Assembly: GCA_008704415.1 (NCBI GenBank)
Contig: VXIS01000274.1
Span: forward strand, 1-64,000
Source: Sphaerosporella brunnea
Lineage: Eukaryota > Ascomycota > Pezizomycetes > Pezizales > Pyronemataceae
Direction of reading: 5' to 3'
Length of the DNA: 64,000 bases
Shown here: in pieces, positions 9,770-23,190 of the stretch
How the letters are laid out: each line of letters starts with the position of its first letter
Position numbering within the stretch: the stretch's first letter is position 1
The notes under the pieces: generated by a model
What the model saw: the letters and a program-made list of their open reading frames with translations, nothing else
The model's database searches: none
What the model was told of the DNA's origin: nothing
Translations under genes and position numbers: made by a program

Positions 9770-11690
9770 TTAATGGCCATAGTTCTTCTCCGGATCCGGC
9801 ACCGCGTTCTCATCGTAGACCGCGGCGAACTTGGAGTGCTTCCGGATGCGAGCACCGAAGAAGTAGAAGCAGAAGGGAATAGCACAGCAAAGCAGCGACA
9901 GGAACGCCAGGAACGAAGACGCCCACTGGTATCCCATCTTGTGGTACATCTGCGTGGTGAACAACACCGTGGCCGCACCCCACATGGAGCGGAGGAAGGT
10001 CTTCGCAGCCAGCGCGGAGGCGGCTTGTGACTGGTAGGTGTCGACTGCAAAATTTATTGCATCAGCATTGATTTTCTGCAGAAACGAGAAAAATGACGCG
10101 GGGCGGAATTGATCTTACCCAAATAGTTGTTGCAAGCGTTGTACAAAAAGATGAACCCGAATCCGACCGGAAATCCTCCCATCATGGATCCGGCCCAGTG
10201 GACGTTGGGATAACTACACCAGGCGAAAATGAACAGACCGATCGGTATGAAGAAGCACGAGAACATCATCGGGATCAACCGCATCTCCGGCGGCGGGTTT
10301 CCGTTGTACTTCTTGTGCAGCTTGAGGTAGTGCGCGTTGACCAGCGGCGAGAAGCACGCGGAGGAGCAGACACCGACTGCGAGCGGGATAAACATGAGAC
10401 CGGTTGGTCCGCGGTCCCAGTGCTTACCCTCCTCGTAGACGACCGGGTATGCAACGAAGAACATGTACAAGAGACCGTACAGGACCGACATGTAAAGCGA
10501 GAGGAGCAGCACGATCAGCTCGCCGAAGAGAAGCTGGAACGGCCGCACGCAGAATATCTTGACTGTCTCGCTGAATGGGCGTCGGTCGATCTCCTCTTCC
10601 GTGACGTACGACATGTCGCCGGTCTCTTTCCGCAGCCGCTTGGCCCGGTCGGTCAGTATCTTCGGCGCATAGGTCTCCTTGACGGTGAAAGTCAGGATGG
10701 CGTAGATGGCCCCGGAAACGATCAGTTGGAGCCAGTAGAGCCAGCGCCATCCGTTGGAGTTGGCGAGGTATCCTCCGATCAGGGGACCTAAACGACCGTA
10801 AGCACAGGTTGTCACTCGATTAAAAATAGGGGGTTCTCACCAATAGCGGGCCCCATGAAGGGAGCTGCGCTGAAAACAGCCATGGGGACACCTCGTTCCT
10901 CATTCTTCCACAGATCTGCCAAAGATCCACCGACCTAAAATCGGAAAAAATTAGTACATTCCCCACGGCAACAAGCTTGAAGAATAACGATACCAAGGTC
11001 ATGGGTGCGGAAATGGCGATACCACTGATAGCTCTGCACACCAAGAGGGTCTGGATGTTCTTGGATAGAGCACACGGAATGTGGAAGATGACCGACACGC
11101 CCAGGGTGGAGACGTAAACGATACGGCGACCCAGCACTTCACTCATGGGTGCAAAAGCCATGGGGCCGAGACCGAAGCCAACAACGAAAAGGGTGATGGA
11201 CAGCAGGGCGACCTCCTCGGAAACACCGAATTCCCGGGCCATATCGTCAATGCCGGGAGTGATGATGGACGAACACAAGGCGACGATGAAGCACATGATG
11301 GCGATCACCATGGTGACCCACCACTTGTACGCTTTGCTCCAGTTCTTGGGGTTTTCCGGGTCGTCGATTTTGAACGTCACCAGCTTGTACTTCACATTCT
11401 CCCCCGTGCGGGACACCGTGTGCTTGATTATCTGCCCCGTCGCCGTCTCTTGCGTGTACTCGGCGATGTTTGCGTCCCGGCTCAGCGTGCGGTAGGCTAG
11501 GTCCGGGTCGTGGTTCATGTGGCTGATTGTCCGGTGAATATCTTGTCTAGTTTTTACCCAGTCAGTCAGTCAACGATCCAACCAGAGATATACGCTCGCT
11601 CCCTCCAGTAGAGGTGATTCACCTGGTGGGAACATCTTCAAAGTCCTCGTTGAGAGAGGAAACTCTCGAAGTATCGTCGTGTTCAGCCAT
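9770..11690 (-). CDS. MFS transporter, DHA1 (polyamine/multidrug) type
   Basis: Five exons on the minus strand: 11690-11623, 11546-10994, 10934-10841, 10787-10119 and 10044-9770, joining to 552 aa. The true start is [20 protein letters not shown] in exon 1, ahead of the internal MNHDPDL methionine. A hydrophilic N-terminus of about 100 residues is followed by 12 predicted membrane helices. The sequence [13 protein letters not shown] before helix 1 and motif [12 protein letters not shown] after helix 2 mark the DHA1 drug:H+ antiporter family. The central cytoplasmic loop lies around ETYAPKIL and ending [10 protein letters not shown]. The late segment [20 protein letters not shown] is formed across the last intron. 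It is expected in the plasma membrane, exporting drugs, polyamines or similar cations. The substrate cannot be read from the sequence. No cluster partners are adjacent. Confidence 0.9.
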
Positions 11691-11903
11691 GATATGTATT
11701 GTCTGGCACTGGACTTATCCGTCCAAAACGAACGAACGAAGGCGTAGAGTAAAAAACCAGATACTAGAAACAGTCGAAAAACAAAAACAAAAAAAAGCTG
11801 TCAAACGAGTGGTTTGGCTTTGCCCTCCAAACAAACGATGGATATTGTTGCTATTTGGCGTTTCGCAAAACTCTTGAAGGGGGGGGGGGGGCTTACCTGC
11901 GGA

Positions 11904-11917
11904 CCTTATATATAAGG
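11904..11917 (-). promoter_or_regulatory. Possible TATA box of the MFS gene
   Basis: The perfect palindrome CCTTATATATAAGG lies about 215 bp upstream of the MFS start codon. It contains TATATAA and is a plausible TATA element. Position and sequence are the only evidence. Confidence 0.35.
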
Positions 11918-14900
11918 AAGGGACCAGCTGCGCTATCGAAAGGGTTTTTCCCCCATCGGTTCCCGTCAAAACACCCTGCTCGATACGACAAGATGCCGAG
12001 TTTTCCGTCAGAGATCGGGGGGGGTGGCAGCCGGCCACATCGAAAGCTTGATTGACATATTTGCCGCTAACCAGGAAACCTGCTTACAAGCACGGGAGTT
12101 CTCAGCCGAAAGAAAATTTCCGGTCTTTGACCAATCATTCATTCATGTGCAGACCCAGACCGGTAACCAAATCTCGGGCCGAAAGGGCTGCTGCTTCCTT
12201 CTGTCCGGCAGAGGAGCTGAGCTTGGTTCCAGCACCACTTCTTTGGAGGCAAGGAAGCGGTTGGGGATCTGTAAACCACTCACTCACAGCTGTTTTTGCC
12301 ACCGTGGAAAACTTCTCCCCCCCGTAGCTTCATAAGAGCTTGGTGACCACCACCATCACCACCAAACAGTTCGGTTCGGTGGTCGGACTTCGGCTGCGGG
12401 GAGAACGGAGCTAAGCGCTTCTGGACAGTTTTTCCGGCAATGCAAGACGCGGGCCGAAGCAGCGCCAGGACCAGCGCCAATTGAGGATGCAGTTGCGGTA
12501 CATACTTTCATGTCGAGAATTTCAGAAAAGCACATGTTGCCTTTTTGCCAAGAGGTGATACCAGTATGTCACGTCATATTGTTGCTCCAGCTGCAGGAGA
12601 AGTTGAAGAACAACGAAAAAAAAAAAAAAAAAAGGCTCACCGCCAGCTCTGTTGTTGTTGTTGTGGCGGCCGGCAATACTCCCTCACCATGGCAAGTGGC
12701 AAGGACCCCGAGATCTACAGTGCAGGATCCGACATGCAAGCTGTGGGTTCGTCTATTTAGATCCAGACCTGCCTGCGAGAAAGGCTGCCCGGGTTCGCTA
12801 GGAAGGTAGCCTGCAGCAAGCCCGACGGTGTGCGGCGGCGAACTTGAACTTGTGGCGTCCCAATTCTCGGGATTGTTGAAGATCGCGGAGGTTTGCACGG
12901 ACAGACTGAGGCGGCCGGCTGTTGAGACAGGAAAGACGTCAGGCGGTAGATCCAAGAGGAGTACATCATGACGATAGATCAGCGCTGTCCGAAAGTAGGC
13001 GTCCACATTTCACTCGGCCGATCCCCACTAACCACCTTGTTAGCACAGGACGAAGCACTTTGCTCGAGCCCCCACGTGGGACATAAACGAGATAAAGGTC
13101 CAGATAACTAGCTAGTAGTTAGAGCTCTACCTACCTCGACCTAACCTAACGGTTCCTTCAAACAGTCCACGATAAGGCCAGGAGTCATAGTTTCCATTCT
13201 TGGAGACCTGCAGATCGTTGCCTTCTTATCCGAAAGTCCTGAAATTTGTTTTTTTTTGTTTGTTTGTTTTTTTGTGCGCCGGATGTCAAAGCTCCGGCGG
13301 CAGTGACGGGTTGTCGCGCAAGGCGCTCGGGATGCCGAGTCGGCAATCCTGTGCCGTCGCGGTTATGGTTGCCCGTCTCGGCGGGAGGGTCAACGTCAAA
13401 ACTACCTACCTGGACACGATCAGAGATCAGAACAGAGCCCGAGCAGAGGATGTACATACCCTCCTGCATACAGTTTCTTTTACTGAGCCATCTCCTATTA
13501 CTACATGGCTCAGCTTAAAAACTTTCACGGATGGACTCAACCGCTTTCTCGCTTTAATTTTCCGGCAGGCCCTTAACTCTTGGCTGTGTCCGGAGATGCA
13601 GCTAGCTGAACATACGGTGCGGGCCCGCAGAAAACGTTCACTAGTTATGGATGGATCCCTGCCCGCACTGCTACCCAGGTAGACGACTTAAACGCCAGAT
13701 ACCACCGTCGGTAAGTACTCCCCAAGTCCCAAGCTCGAGACCTTTGCCCAACGAAAGGCGCATGCGCACCCCAATCACGATGGCTGGCTCCCGGAGCTAA
13801 AACACTGGCTAAATCTCCAAGTTGAACGCATTCCTCTACAATGGAAATTGGGTAGATTGGTTTTTACACGACAGGTTGCGGTAAGTGGTTGATTAGCAGA
13901 TGACTAAGGTTGCTAAAGAATCCCAATGTCGTTTATTGCTACCGCAGCAGATATTCCCTCCTCCATAGACAAAACATCCTTGGCCTGATAGACGAGTTAA
14001 GCGCCGAACCTCATTGGCCAGTCTACTCACTCGATTCTCCTGCGTAATAGAGAGGCCCTGTTTACATCATTACTGACAACGTGGGGGGTATAGCGCGCTT
14101 ATGTTCTTTACTCGATGGGCTTTAAGTACACGAGTGATTACTGATGATTTACCACCATTTTATCTTCAGAGACCTCTGAACGCCGTACCAGAAAAGCCAG
14201 CTGCGTGAAGGGATTGGATAACCCGTGAGGGTATATATATTACAGCCGTTGCAATAACACGAGGTCACACGAGGTCGCTGGGAGATAGTTGTTTAAGGTT
14301 CAGGAGAGAACTCGGAGCTAGTTCAAGTGTTAGCATGCGATTCGAAGATTTTACTGGCCTCAGGCATACATCTTCGCCGTGCTTCTCAGGCCGATATGAA
14401 AGAAGCCCTCAAGCTCTTGCTTCGCGCTCAAACTGGAAATTTTTGCCCTCCTTTGTATCCCAGAAACTCTATATCATTATCTCCCAGCGCCCCTATGTGG
14501 CCTTTTTTTATTGCAACGGCTGTCAAAAAACCCCCTTTACTTTGGCGTTTGATCTGTGAAGAACTGATCTGTGCTTAGATCGAGTCATGGGATCGAGGAG
14601 CAAAAGCGTAACCATCCGGGGGGCCGCATTCCCCAGAGAAAACAATGTTGGGACCCATTCATGGCATCTGAGATGTCATGTCTTTAAGTCAAATATCGTA
14701 AATTTGGCGCATAATTCAAGCTTCGAACCGTTAGGCCTCTTCAGCACCACACAATGTCAAACTTTCAAAACGCCGTGAGTATTGTGATATTGAAAAAGCT
14801 GCTGGGACCGAAATTCTGGTATCTTCGCGCAACCTCAACCACAAAATTAACTTCGGCTCAGTCCGAACACATTTCCCAGGATTACTCTGAAGTTTCAGGT

Positions 14901-16102
14901 CGATTTTGCCTCGATGCCTCAACCTATCACTGATTCCCACCGTCGATCTTGAAATACCACTTGCCCCGAACGGGCCCTTAGCTGCTCTGGTCGAAAAATG
15001 GTAGGTATGTAACTTTTGCTTGTTATTGCTGCTACTAAAGCCCGAAGTTTGTGAGTAAGAAGCATGCAGGAGTAGATCACGAGGCGAGAAGCATACGACA
15101 GCAAGCGAAAGGGGTCAAGGCGGCCACTGAATCGTGATTTCCTGGCTACTCAATCGCGGATCCTCATGATAAAATATTATGGCCGTGGGCGGAAACGGCT
15201 TGAGCTCCCTGTGCATGGGGAATTCCCGTCATCATTTTTGACGAATGTATTTTAAAGCTTCAGGCGGGTTGCAATAGCGAAGAACCGCGGCGAATACCCT
15301 GGGAGTACGCCTGTAGATATACCGTATTGAGACAAATACGGGGTTTTTGTTGAATGCGGTCTGTGATGTTTTTAAATCTTAATCACTCAGTTTGAAACGT
15401 TTAAAATCTTTGCTGGCTGTGTGAAATAATTGGTTTAGTTTTTTTCTCGGTGATGCGATTGGGGATATGTGAGGTTGAGTGAAATATTGGTTTACCAAAA
15501 CACTTATCAATATGGGTCGAAATTGAATGCACCAGCGTCAACAACGGCATGGATGGTTTGAGCGGTTGCAAGACCAGAATACCGCAATAACCCACCCTAT
15601 TCTCCCAAACAGTTCAGTATTCAGCAAATTTTTTTTTTTCGTGAGCAGTAATAATGCAGTATTCTGGCGATTCAGTAAACAGAAGCAATGTGCATTCTCA
15701 CAACTCTGGTCTTCAGGCTGTATTTACACGAGGACCGTGTTTCCAGCAAGCCTTAATCTCATATCGACGGTTTTTGTCTTCCTCCACAACCTACCTAGTC
15801 GAAACGAATTTTCAACTATGAGGTAACAATGCTGAGCAAATGACCCCCCGTTGTTCGCTAAGTGCTTGTTGGAAATGCTCTTGGTTGGAAAGTTGAGAAA
15901 CTACACACATCAGGAAATCAAGTTAACCGCGGTGTGATACCGAAGCTGGCGCGGAGGGCTAGGGTTATCTTCCCGCATCACTAATCAACACAACACACCT
16001 GAGCGATGCGCCTCGGCAAATTCCGACGAGAAAAAAAAAATTGTTCGGCGCGCCCACCGTCCAAACCACAGACCCAAAGAACGTTGCAGCATCCAAACGA
16101 CA
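11918..16102. other. Long intergenic region, no gene recognised
   Basis: About 4 kb between the divergent MFS and RPA135 genes. It holds a G-run (about 11881-11891, just outside), an A-run at 12619-12633, a T-rich tract near 13250 and scattered short frames (for example a 160-codon frame at 13200-13682) with no family signature. The sequence 15322-15342 contains ACCGTATTGAGACAAATACGG, a short inverted repeat resembling the ends of the MITE at 43885. The last part, 15960-16100, is probably the RPA135 promoter. Confidence 0.4.
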
Positions 16103-19100
16103 ATGCCTGCTGCTACGGTAAAGCCCAACACTTCCTTCGAGACGCTCAAGCGTGAGCATCTCTTCCGCAACCCCCCCAAAGACAAGTCGGCTTTCCCGGC
16201 GCTGATCGAAGCCATCAAGCCTCACGTCGACTCTTTCAATGCGGTCACCGAGGAGGGCGGGCTGCTGGATCTGGCGAGGAAGGAGATCGGTGTCAAGGCC
16301 GTGTTTGACGGCAAGGATGGTGGGAACCGTGGGAACAAGATTTCATGTATGTTCTGGTTGCCATTGAAGGGACGCAAATCTGACCTCATGCGCTCTCAGT
16401 TCGGATTGATAAGATCTACGTCGGAAAACCCGCGATCAGTTTGCGTGACAAGACCAGCTTGAAGAGAGAGATATACCCCGCAGAGGCCAGAGAACGACAC
16501 GTTACATACCGAGGAAGACTTACTGCGCGCGTGGGGTTCAAGATCAACAACGGACAATGGCAACATATTGACCGAGAATGCGGAAATCTGCCCATCATGG
16601 TTCGGGTACGTCGCCTGTCTGCCCCCAAAAATGATAGTGGGTGGTCTTAACTGATGTTTCAGTCAAACCGCTGTCACTTGGAGGGATTGTCGCCGTATGA
16701 TTTGATCGAGCGCAAGGAGGAGTCTGAGGAGCTCGGAGGATACTTTATCGTGAACGGAAACGAGAAACTGATTCGGTTGCTGATCGTACAAAGACGGAAT
16801 CACCCCATGGCAATCATTCGTCCATCGTTCGCAAAGAGAGGAAAATCGTACTCTCAGTATGGTGTGCAGATCCGAGCGGTGCGGCCAGACCAGACCTCTC
16901 AGACAAATGTCCTTCACTACCTGAATGACGGAAATGTCACCTTCCGGTTTTCCTGGAGGAAGAATGAATATTTGGTGCCAGCCGTGATGGTGCTGAAGGC
17001 GTTGGTCGAGACGAACGACCGCCAGATTTTTGACGGATTGCTGTCCATGGCGGACCGGGAAAATACTTTCCTCACAGATCGAGTAGAGCTGTTGTTGAGG
17101 ACATACAAGGCCTACCAGCTGTACTCACGAACGGAAACGCTGCAATATCTGGGAGAGAAATTCAGAATCGTGATGCGCGTGGCCCCGGATATGACCGACG
17201 TGGAGGTTGGCATGGAGTTCTTGCGGAAAATTGTGTTGGTGCATTTGGACGATCCGAAAGACAAGTTCCGCATGCTTCTTTTCATGATCCGCAAGCTGTA
17301 CGGTCTGGTGGAGGGAAGCTGCAGTCCTGACAACCCCGATGCTATCCAGCACCAGGAGATTCTTCTTGGCGGTTTCCTTTACGGAATGATTCTTAAGGAG
17401 CGTATAGAAGAATATCTCGACAATGTGATGAGCGAAATCCGGCGACAGGTTACCAGAGGCACTCTCGTTGACTTCAACAACAAAGATCACCGTGTGCGGG
17501 TATTCTCCAAGGTCAACGAGAACATTGGTAATGCGCTGGAATACTTCCTCTCTACAGGTAACTTGTCGTCGCCCAGTGGATTGGATTTGCAACAGGTGTC
17601 CGGTTTCACCGTCGTGGCAGAAAAGATCAACTTCTATCGATTTATCTCTCACTTCCGAATGGTGCACAGAGGTAGTTTCTTTGCCCAGCTGAAGACGACA
17701 ACGGTCCGAAGATTGCTTCCCGAGAGTTGGGGTGAGTATTCGATCAAGCATCTATGACTTTCATACTGACAATAACAGGTTTCCTTTGTCCTGTCCACAC
17801 TCCAGACGGAAGTCCTTGTGGTCTGTTGAACCATTTTGCCCACAAATGCCGGATCACCACTACCATATCCGATACCTCGACCGTACGACCGTCTCTTGCC
17901 TCTCTTGGTGTCGTTTCCCCTGCAGCAAACCCCCGACCGGCGTCTGCAACGTTCTGTATCCAGCTTGACGGATCTATCGTGGGATGGTGCTCTCCTAAGC
18001 AGGCACAATCTGTGGCTGAGGCTTTGCGGTACTGGAAGGTTGATGGCACACACGGTATCCCTCTTGATCTTGAGATCGGCTACGTCCCTGAATCGCATGG
18101 TGGACAGTTCCCTGGTCTTTTCCTTTTCTCGCAGCAGGCGAGAATGATCCGGCCGGTAAAATACCTGCCTCTGGAGAAGGAGGACATTGTTGGACCTTTC
18201 GAGCAACCTTACATGTCAATCGCTGTCCGGGACTCGGAAATTTTGGCCGGAGAACACACTCATGTCGAGTTTGATCCTACCAACATTCTGTCTATCGTCG
18301 CGAACATGACTCCATTCTCCGATTTCAACCAGTCTCCCAGAAACATGTACCAGTGCCAGATGAGTAAACAGACCATGGGAACCCCTGGAACCGCTATTCG
18401 ACACCGCACGGACAACAAGTCGTACAGGCTTCAGACTGGTCAGACCCCGGTAGTTCGCGCGCCGCTCTACAACGACTATGGTCTCGACAACTTCCCTAAC
18501 GGTATGAACGCCATTGTTGCTGTCATTTCATACACCGGTTACGACATGGACGACGCTATGATAATGAACAAGTCGGCCCATGAGCGAGGATTCGGTCATG
18601 GAACGGTCTACAAAACGGAACAGATTGGCTGGGACTCCAATAAATCTCGAGGCGGCAAGAAGTCAGAATTCATTTTCGGATTCCAAAATTCTGCAGCTGT
18701 CTCGGATCTCGTTAATGAAATCACGTACAAGCCAGCGGAATGGTCTGAGGATGACAGGCGAAAAGCTTTCCGCAAGCTCGGCGTCAGGGGAGAGTGGCTT
18801 TCGACTGTCGATGAAGATGGATTGCCAGTCGTTGGAAAGAAGGTGACGAAGGGTGATGCTGTTGCCGTCTACCATGAGCCTCCCCATGACCCGGATCAGG
18901 TTGCGGAGCACAAGTGCTTTACTTATAAGGGAGATGAAGATGCGTACATCGACGAAGTACGGCTGCTTGGTAAGTTTCGCAGGCAAGTGAGCTGAAAAAT
19001 TTGTGCTTATGGGATGCTAGCAAACGAATCACAGGACAAGCCCATGCAAACGTTTACGATCAAGTACCGCATTCCCCGAAGCCCCAACATTGGTGACAAG

Positions 19101-19919
19101 TTCTCGTCTCGTCACGGACAGAAGGGTGTCCTTTCCCAGAAGTGGCCTGCTACGGACATGCCATTCACGGAGTCTGGAATGCAGCCGGACATTATCATCA
19201 ACCCCCACGCTTTCCCCTCGCGAATGACGATTGGTATGTTCGTCGAGTCCCTGGCCGGTAAATCCGGTGCGCTCCACGGAATTGCCCAAGACAGCACGCC
19301 GTTCAAGTTCAGCGAGGACAACACGGCTGGAGATTACTTCGGCAAGCAGCTGCTGGCCGCTGGTTACAATTACCACGGAAATGAGCCCATGTATTCTGGT
19401 ATCACCGGTGAGGAATTGGCTGCCGATATCTACATTGGTGTCGTTTACTACCAGCGTCTGCGTCACATGGTCAACGACAAGTACCAGGTCCGAACCACCG
19501 GAAAGATCTCGGAGCTCACGCATCAGCCCATCAAGGGAAGGAAGAAGGGAGGAGGTATCCGTGTCGGAGAGATGGAGCGCGATTCCCTGCTTGCTCACGG
19601 TTCTGCGTTCTTGTTGCAAGATCGTCTGTTCAACTGTTCCGACTACACTAAAACCAGCATCTGTCGGGAGTGTGGCAGTTTTCTGAGTACCATGACTACC
19701 ATCAGGAAGATGGGCTCCGTGAGCCGGGTGAGATGCAGACGGTGTGCGAAGGAGGCCACCGGCTTCGAGGATGATGGTATTGTCTGGGAGGATGGTCTAG
19801 GCGGGCGCTTCGTTGGCGGTGCGAACACCACGACCGTGGCCGTGCCATACGTTTTGAAATATCTTGATGTCGAGCTTGCGGCGATGGGTATTGCTATGAA
19901 GTTCAATGTGTGTCCCTAA
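16103..19919 (+). CDS. RPA135: RNA polymerase I second-largest subunit (Rpa135/RPA2)
   Basis: Five exons: 16103-16346, 16400-16605, 16663-17731, 17779-18969 and 19021-19919, giving 1202 aa, essentially the length of yeast Rpa135. It forms the active centre of Pol I with the largest subunit and transcribes 35S rDNA. The N-terminal FINPPKDKSAFP-like block (FRNPPKDKSAFP) is the Rpa135 hallmark that separates it from Rpb2 and Rpc128. Conserved blocks follow in order: GGYFIVNGNEKLIR, SWRKNEYLVPAV, GFLCPVHTPDGSPCGLLNH (across intron 3), TGYDMDDAMIMNKSA with the acidic DMDDA loop, and GDKFSSRHGQKG (about 927-938). The C-terminal zinc ribbon is CRECG...CRRC (about 1118-1146), and the GGNETTT-like segment GGANTTTVAVPYVLKYL precedes the C-terminus. 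All introns keep frame and family conservation. Intron 4 splits VRLLG from ANESQDK. This is a single-copy essential housekeeping gene. Confidence 0.97.
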
Positions 19920-20926
19920 AAAAAAAGAATGGGTCAATGGCTTTTTTTATCATCTTGGTTCGTTTTATATCATGTTGTCTGTACATAGAATTCGAAGTTT
20001 GTTGTATTCGCTTTCAGTTTGATTTTTTCAGTGGCTTCGATGTCCTGTAGGATGTAAGTTGTAATGATCATCCCGTGTCTGTGGTTCAACAGGAGATACT
20101 ACATGGCCCTGCGTGTAAAAAGATTGCTCAACAAACGTCCTGAAAGCTAAATCCCTACTCCGGGCCCCAAATTGCGCTCGTTGGGGAAGTGCGTGATGTT
20201 TTCTCTCGTCGCATGTCGAATCGGCATCTACATGTATCCCCAACGGGTCTGTTCGTCACGGCCAATCACTCGATGAGCCGGTATAGAAAATTGTCGGTCC
20301 TGGTTCTCTCTTGCGCCACCGAAATTATTTGTCCCTGCTCTGGAGTGATTTACCTTTTGTGGTGCAATGCAGTGTTGGGGGTTTCGCATTGGTTTAGATA
20401 GCTGGGGAGCAGCTGGGGAGTTGCTGGGCTATGGGAGTTTCGGGTTGTTTGGTGAGGCACAAATTATCACTCGAATAGATAGTGCAAAAAATGATTGGTT
20501 CGGAAGGCTTCGGACTTAAAAATAACATCTCAATATGGTGTTCAGAAATCAAGCCAATGAGTTAAAGGCCAGTCAAACTGGATTTTAACTTTGAACATTG
20601 AGATGTTTACTGCAGTTGAAGGGGTGAGCTTTGAAACAGAAATGGACAAATTAGGTTGCAATTCACATTGTGAAATGCCCTCAATTTGTCTAGATGCAGG
20701 GAGTGTGCAGCCTGTTGAGGAAGGTCAGAGCAAAGAAATCCCTCAACTGCATGAGCTTTTGGAGCTTCAGAGTGCTGCCATTGGCCAGTTTACTCCATGT
20801 TACCCCCTCAATCCAAAACAAAGAAGTGTTGGCAAAGTATAAATTTGTCTTCTCTTCCCCTTCTCTCTCTGTTGTGGATGTCATTTGCTCTCCACACCCC
20901 CCCCCCCCCACCCCACGGCCGCTCCC
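19920..20926. other. Intergenic between RPA135 and the next gene
   Basis: 3' UTR of RPA135, then DNA without a clear gene. A GGGGAGCAGCTGGGGAGTTG repeat lies near 20404-20425. A pyrimidine-rich stretch with a C-run (20894-20910) directly precedes the next start codon, as often seen in fungal promoters. Confidence 0.4.
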
Positions 20927-23016
20927 ATGCCTCGCTTGGAAACCCCACTCAGCTCCCGTACTTCGCGCGTCTCCGATTTCTCCGACTCTGGTAACTTCCT
21001 TCAACGCACTCACGCGCGCGCGACGCGTCCACTAACGCGTACCGATAGAGGATGACGACACCACCACCAATGAGTTTTTCCGACGTCTCGAAGCTTTGGA
21101 ATCCGACCAAACAGAGACGGCGCAGGTGTTGCAGCAACTAATCAATGAGCGCTTCCGCAAGATTCGACAAGATGTCGATGAAATGCGGAAGCTGTTCATC
21201 GAGACCGCTTCCCAAAAGCAGCGGCGCCTAAAAAAGAAATATAAGAAGCTGCGTCAATCTTTGCCTGCCGAAGATGCCGCAGAGGAAGCCGCAGAGAAGG
21301 AAGCCGTGGAGGAAGCTAAATTCCAGCTCGAACGTGAAATTGGAAGCGGTAGTGATACCATTCCTTCAGGTGGCCAAGGGTTAGGGTCGCTGATTTCGGT
21401 TGATCATGCAGTTGTGGCGAAGAATCGTGCTTCCGTCCCCATTCCACCTCCGCCGGTGGAGGAGGACAGTAGCACGCTGCCGCTGCTTATGGAGGTGGAC
21501 GAGCCAGCCTTGCCGTCGCCGCCGCCGCCTTCTGTGCCGGCGGCAGCACCTGTGGCTCCGATGGCCCCAATGGCTAAAGGTTCAGCGTCCTCCACCCTGG
21601 TGGCAACCCCAGCGCCTGTCGTTAGGAAACGACAGACGGCAAAGTGCTCACGTGGAAAACCACGAGGAACATCTCTGTCTGGTGCTGAGGGAAGCCGAGT
21701 GTCTGCCACTCAAAGTGAAGGTGTTAAAACTCCCGCGGGCCCGTCAGGCCTGCCTGCCTCTAGAACAGGTGTGCATATGGCTACGAGATCAAAGGCGCCG
21801 CGTCTCACTACGGGTGTCTCTCGAGCGGAGGCCGCGGCCGCGCGGGAAAGCAAATCAAAGGAGCTTGAGGCTGAAAATGCAAAAGCAACTCCAGGACCAA
21901 GTGGGTGCACTCAGGTCAACAACACTCCTCTGAGCTCTAATGGTGAAGGTGAATCATCTGCGATAACCAAGGACACTCCCACCGAGGTTAACCCCAAGCG
22001 GAAGTCAGGTAAGAATGGCCGCGCGAACCTGTCTTTAAGGCTGGATGCATACCCATGAAGCTAACAATGTAGATAACCTCGAAGACATGCCCTCGGATCC
22101 GATGCTCTTCAGCGCAGAAACAATCAGTACCACGTTCGGCGGAGGAAAGCTGACCAATCCTGTCTGGCAGCTCCCCAAGAACGCACACGGCACGATTCCG
22201 CCAGAGAAATTCTATTATCTGGTGTTTTGTGACCCAGACTTCTCCAACGAAGTCCCTTCAGCGCCGATGGAGCCAGGCACAATGTTGGATCTGTACGAAT
22301 ACGAGACCGTGGGCGCCTTGAGTATCAACATGTATAAATATCCGAAATTCCCCGTCTTCGCCAAACGTGGGCCAGATCAATACATGTATTGCGGTATCTA
22401 CAAAGTCGAAGGATGGCGTATGCTACAACTCGAAGAATGGCAGAATCTGGGCCCGACAGTCCACCGGAGATGGGCGAAACTCATTGCCTCGGATCCTCAC
22501 GGCTTAACAAATGGGGCGAAATACCTGCAGGAAATGCGTCTCCCCAAAAAACCTTCGCAGGAAGAAATCCTCGAGTTTTTCCAGCGCCGCCTGGTGATGG
22601 ACAAGAAGACCAAGACCAACCGCTACGCCTTGCGTCTTTCTCGTACTGGACTCAAGCCGGTTGAATTTAAACCTGAGATTTACGCCGCCCTCTGCGCTGC
22701 GCAATCCGCGAGAAGTACTACGGGCGATCCAACCCTCCCTGGCTCCGCTTCCGCAAGGAAGCGACCGCGGCTCGAGCAACAGTCCGCTGTTCAGGACTCT
22801 CTTGATTTTCCGCTTGAGGGAGGTAGCGAGAAGAGCCCCCGCCCCACAAGAAGCCAGGTAATCCCGCAGTACGATATCGCGGAACGCAGCAGAAACTCCG
22901 TTGCCGGGGCTGATTTGAGTAGCGATGTGGAGGATTCTGTTAAGCGTGGTGGCCGACGGAGAGCTTCGGCACGCAGGGTGATTGATGATGTTGGGACTGA
23001 AGAGGAGTCGGAGTAA
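20927..23016 (+). CDS. Hypothetical nuclear coiled-coil protein (possible DUF6697-like C-terminal domain)
   Basis: Three exons: 20927-20990, 21049-22008 and 22073-23016, giving 655 aa. Exon 1 encodes MPRLETPLSSRTSRVSDFSD and joins across an intron with a CTAAC branch to an acidic EDDDTTTNEFF stretch. Residues about 35-110 are charged heptad-like sequence (QQLINERFRKIRQDVDEMRK, then a Lys/Arg-rich run), probably a coiled coil. Then comes a long Pro/Ala/Ser low-complexity linker with basic patches. The C-terminal folded part (about 345-540) contains VWQLPKNAHGTIPPEKFYYL, YVFCDPDF-like VFCDPDF and VFAKRGPDQYMYCGIYKVEG. It resembles uncharacterised fungal domains of the DUF6697 kind, but I am not sure. 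The tail carries KRPR-type nuclear localisation sequence and an acidic end. No enzyme motif is visible. A chromatin or nuclear role is inference from composition only. Confidence 0.75.
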
Positions 23017-23123
23017 GGGTTGGGTTTTGGGGGGCTCTGTGCAACAGAGCATACTTTTTGTCTGTATCCAAAGGCGAGCAATTGATTGGAGAGCCTACAT
23101 GACTGGCGGCGGGGTTTTGATAG

Positions 23124-23168
23124 TGAGGCATCTCAAGGTTGCGGGTTCGATTCCTGCGTAGGATTCTA
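23124..23168 (+). repeat. tRNA-derived fragment (T arm)
   Basis: GCATCTCAAGGTTGCGGG followed by TTCGATTCCTGCG is a tRNA T-arm / B-box sequence with no anticodon arm. It shares its core exactly with the fragment at 7307-7365 and lies 11 bp upstream of a LINE target-site duplication. It is a tRNA pseudogene or SINE remnant. Confidence 0.5.
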
Positions 23169-23190
23169 CGGCAGTAGTTCGAGGAGGACG

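Noticed and set aside
10093..10791. 232-codon plus-strand frame inside the MFS gene
   Set aside because: Antisense shadow of a well-supported transporter exon, with no family features.
13200..13682. 160-codon frame in the MFS-RPA135 gap
   Set aside because: Begins with a T-run-encoded hydrophobic stretch and then random-looking sequence; no support.
17125..18206. Long minus-strand frames within RPA135
   Set aside because: Antisense shadows of a highly conserved gene.
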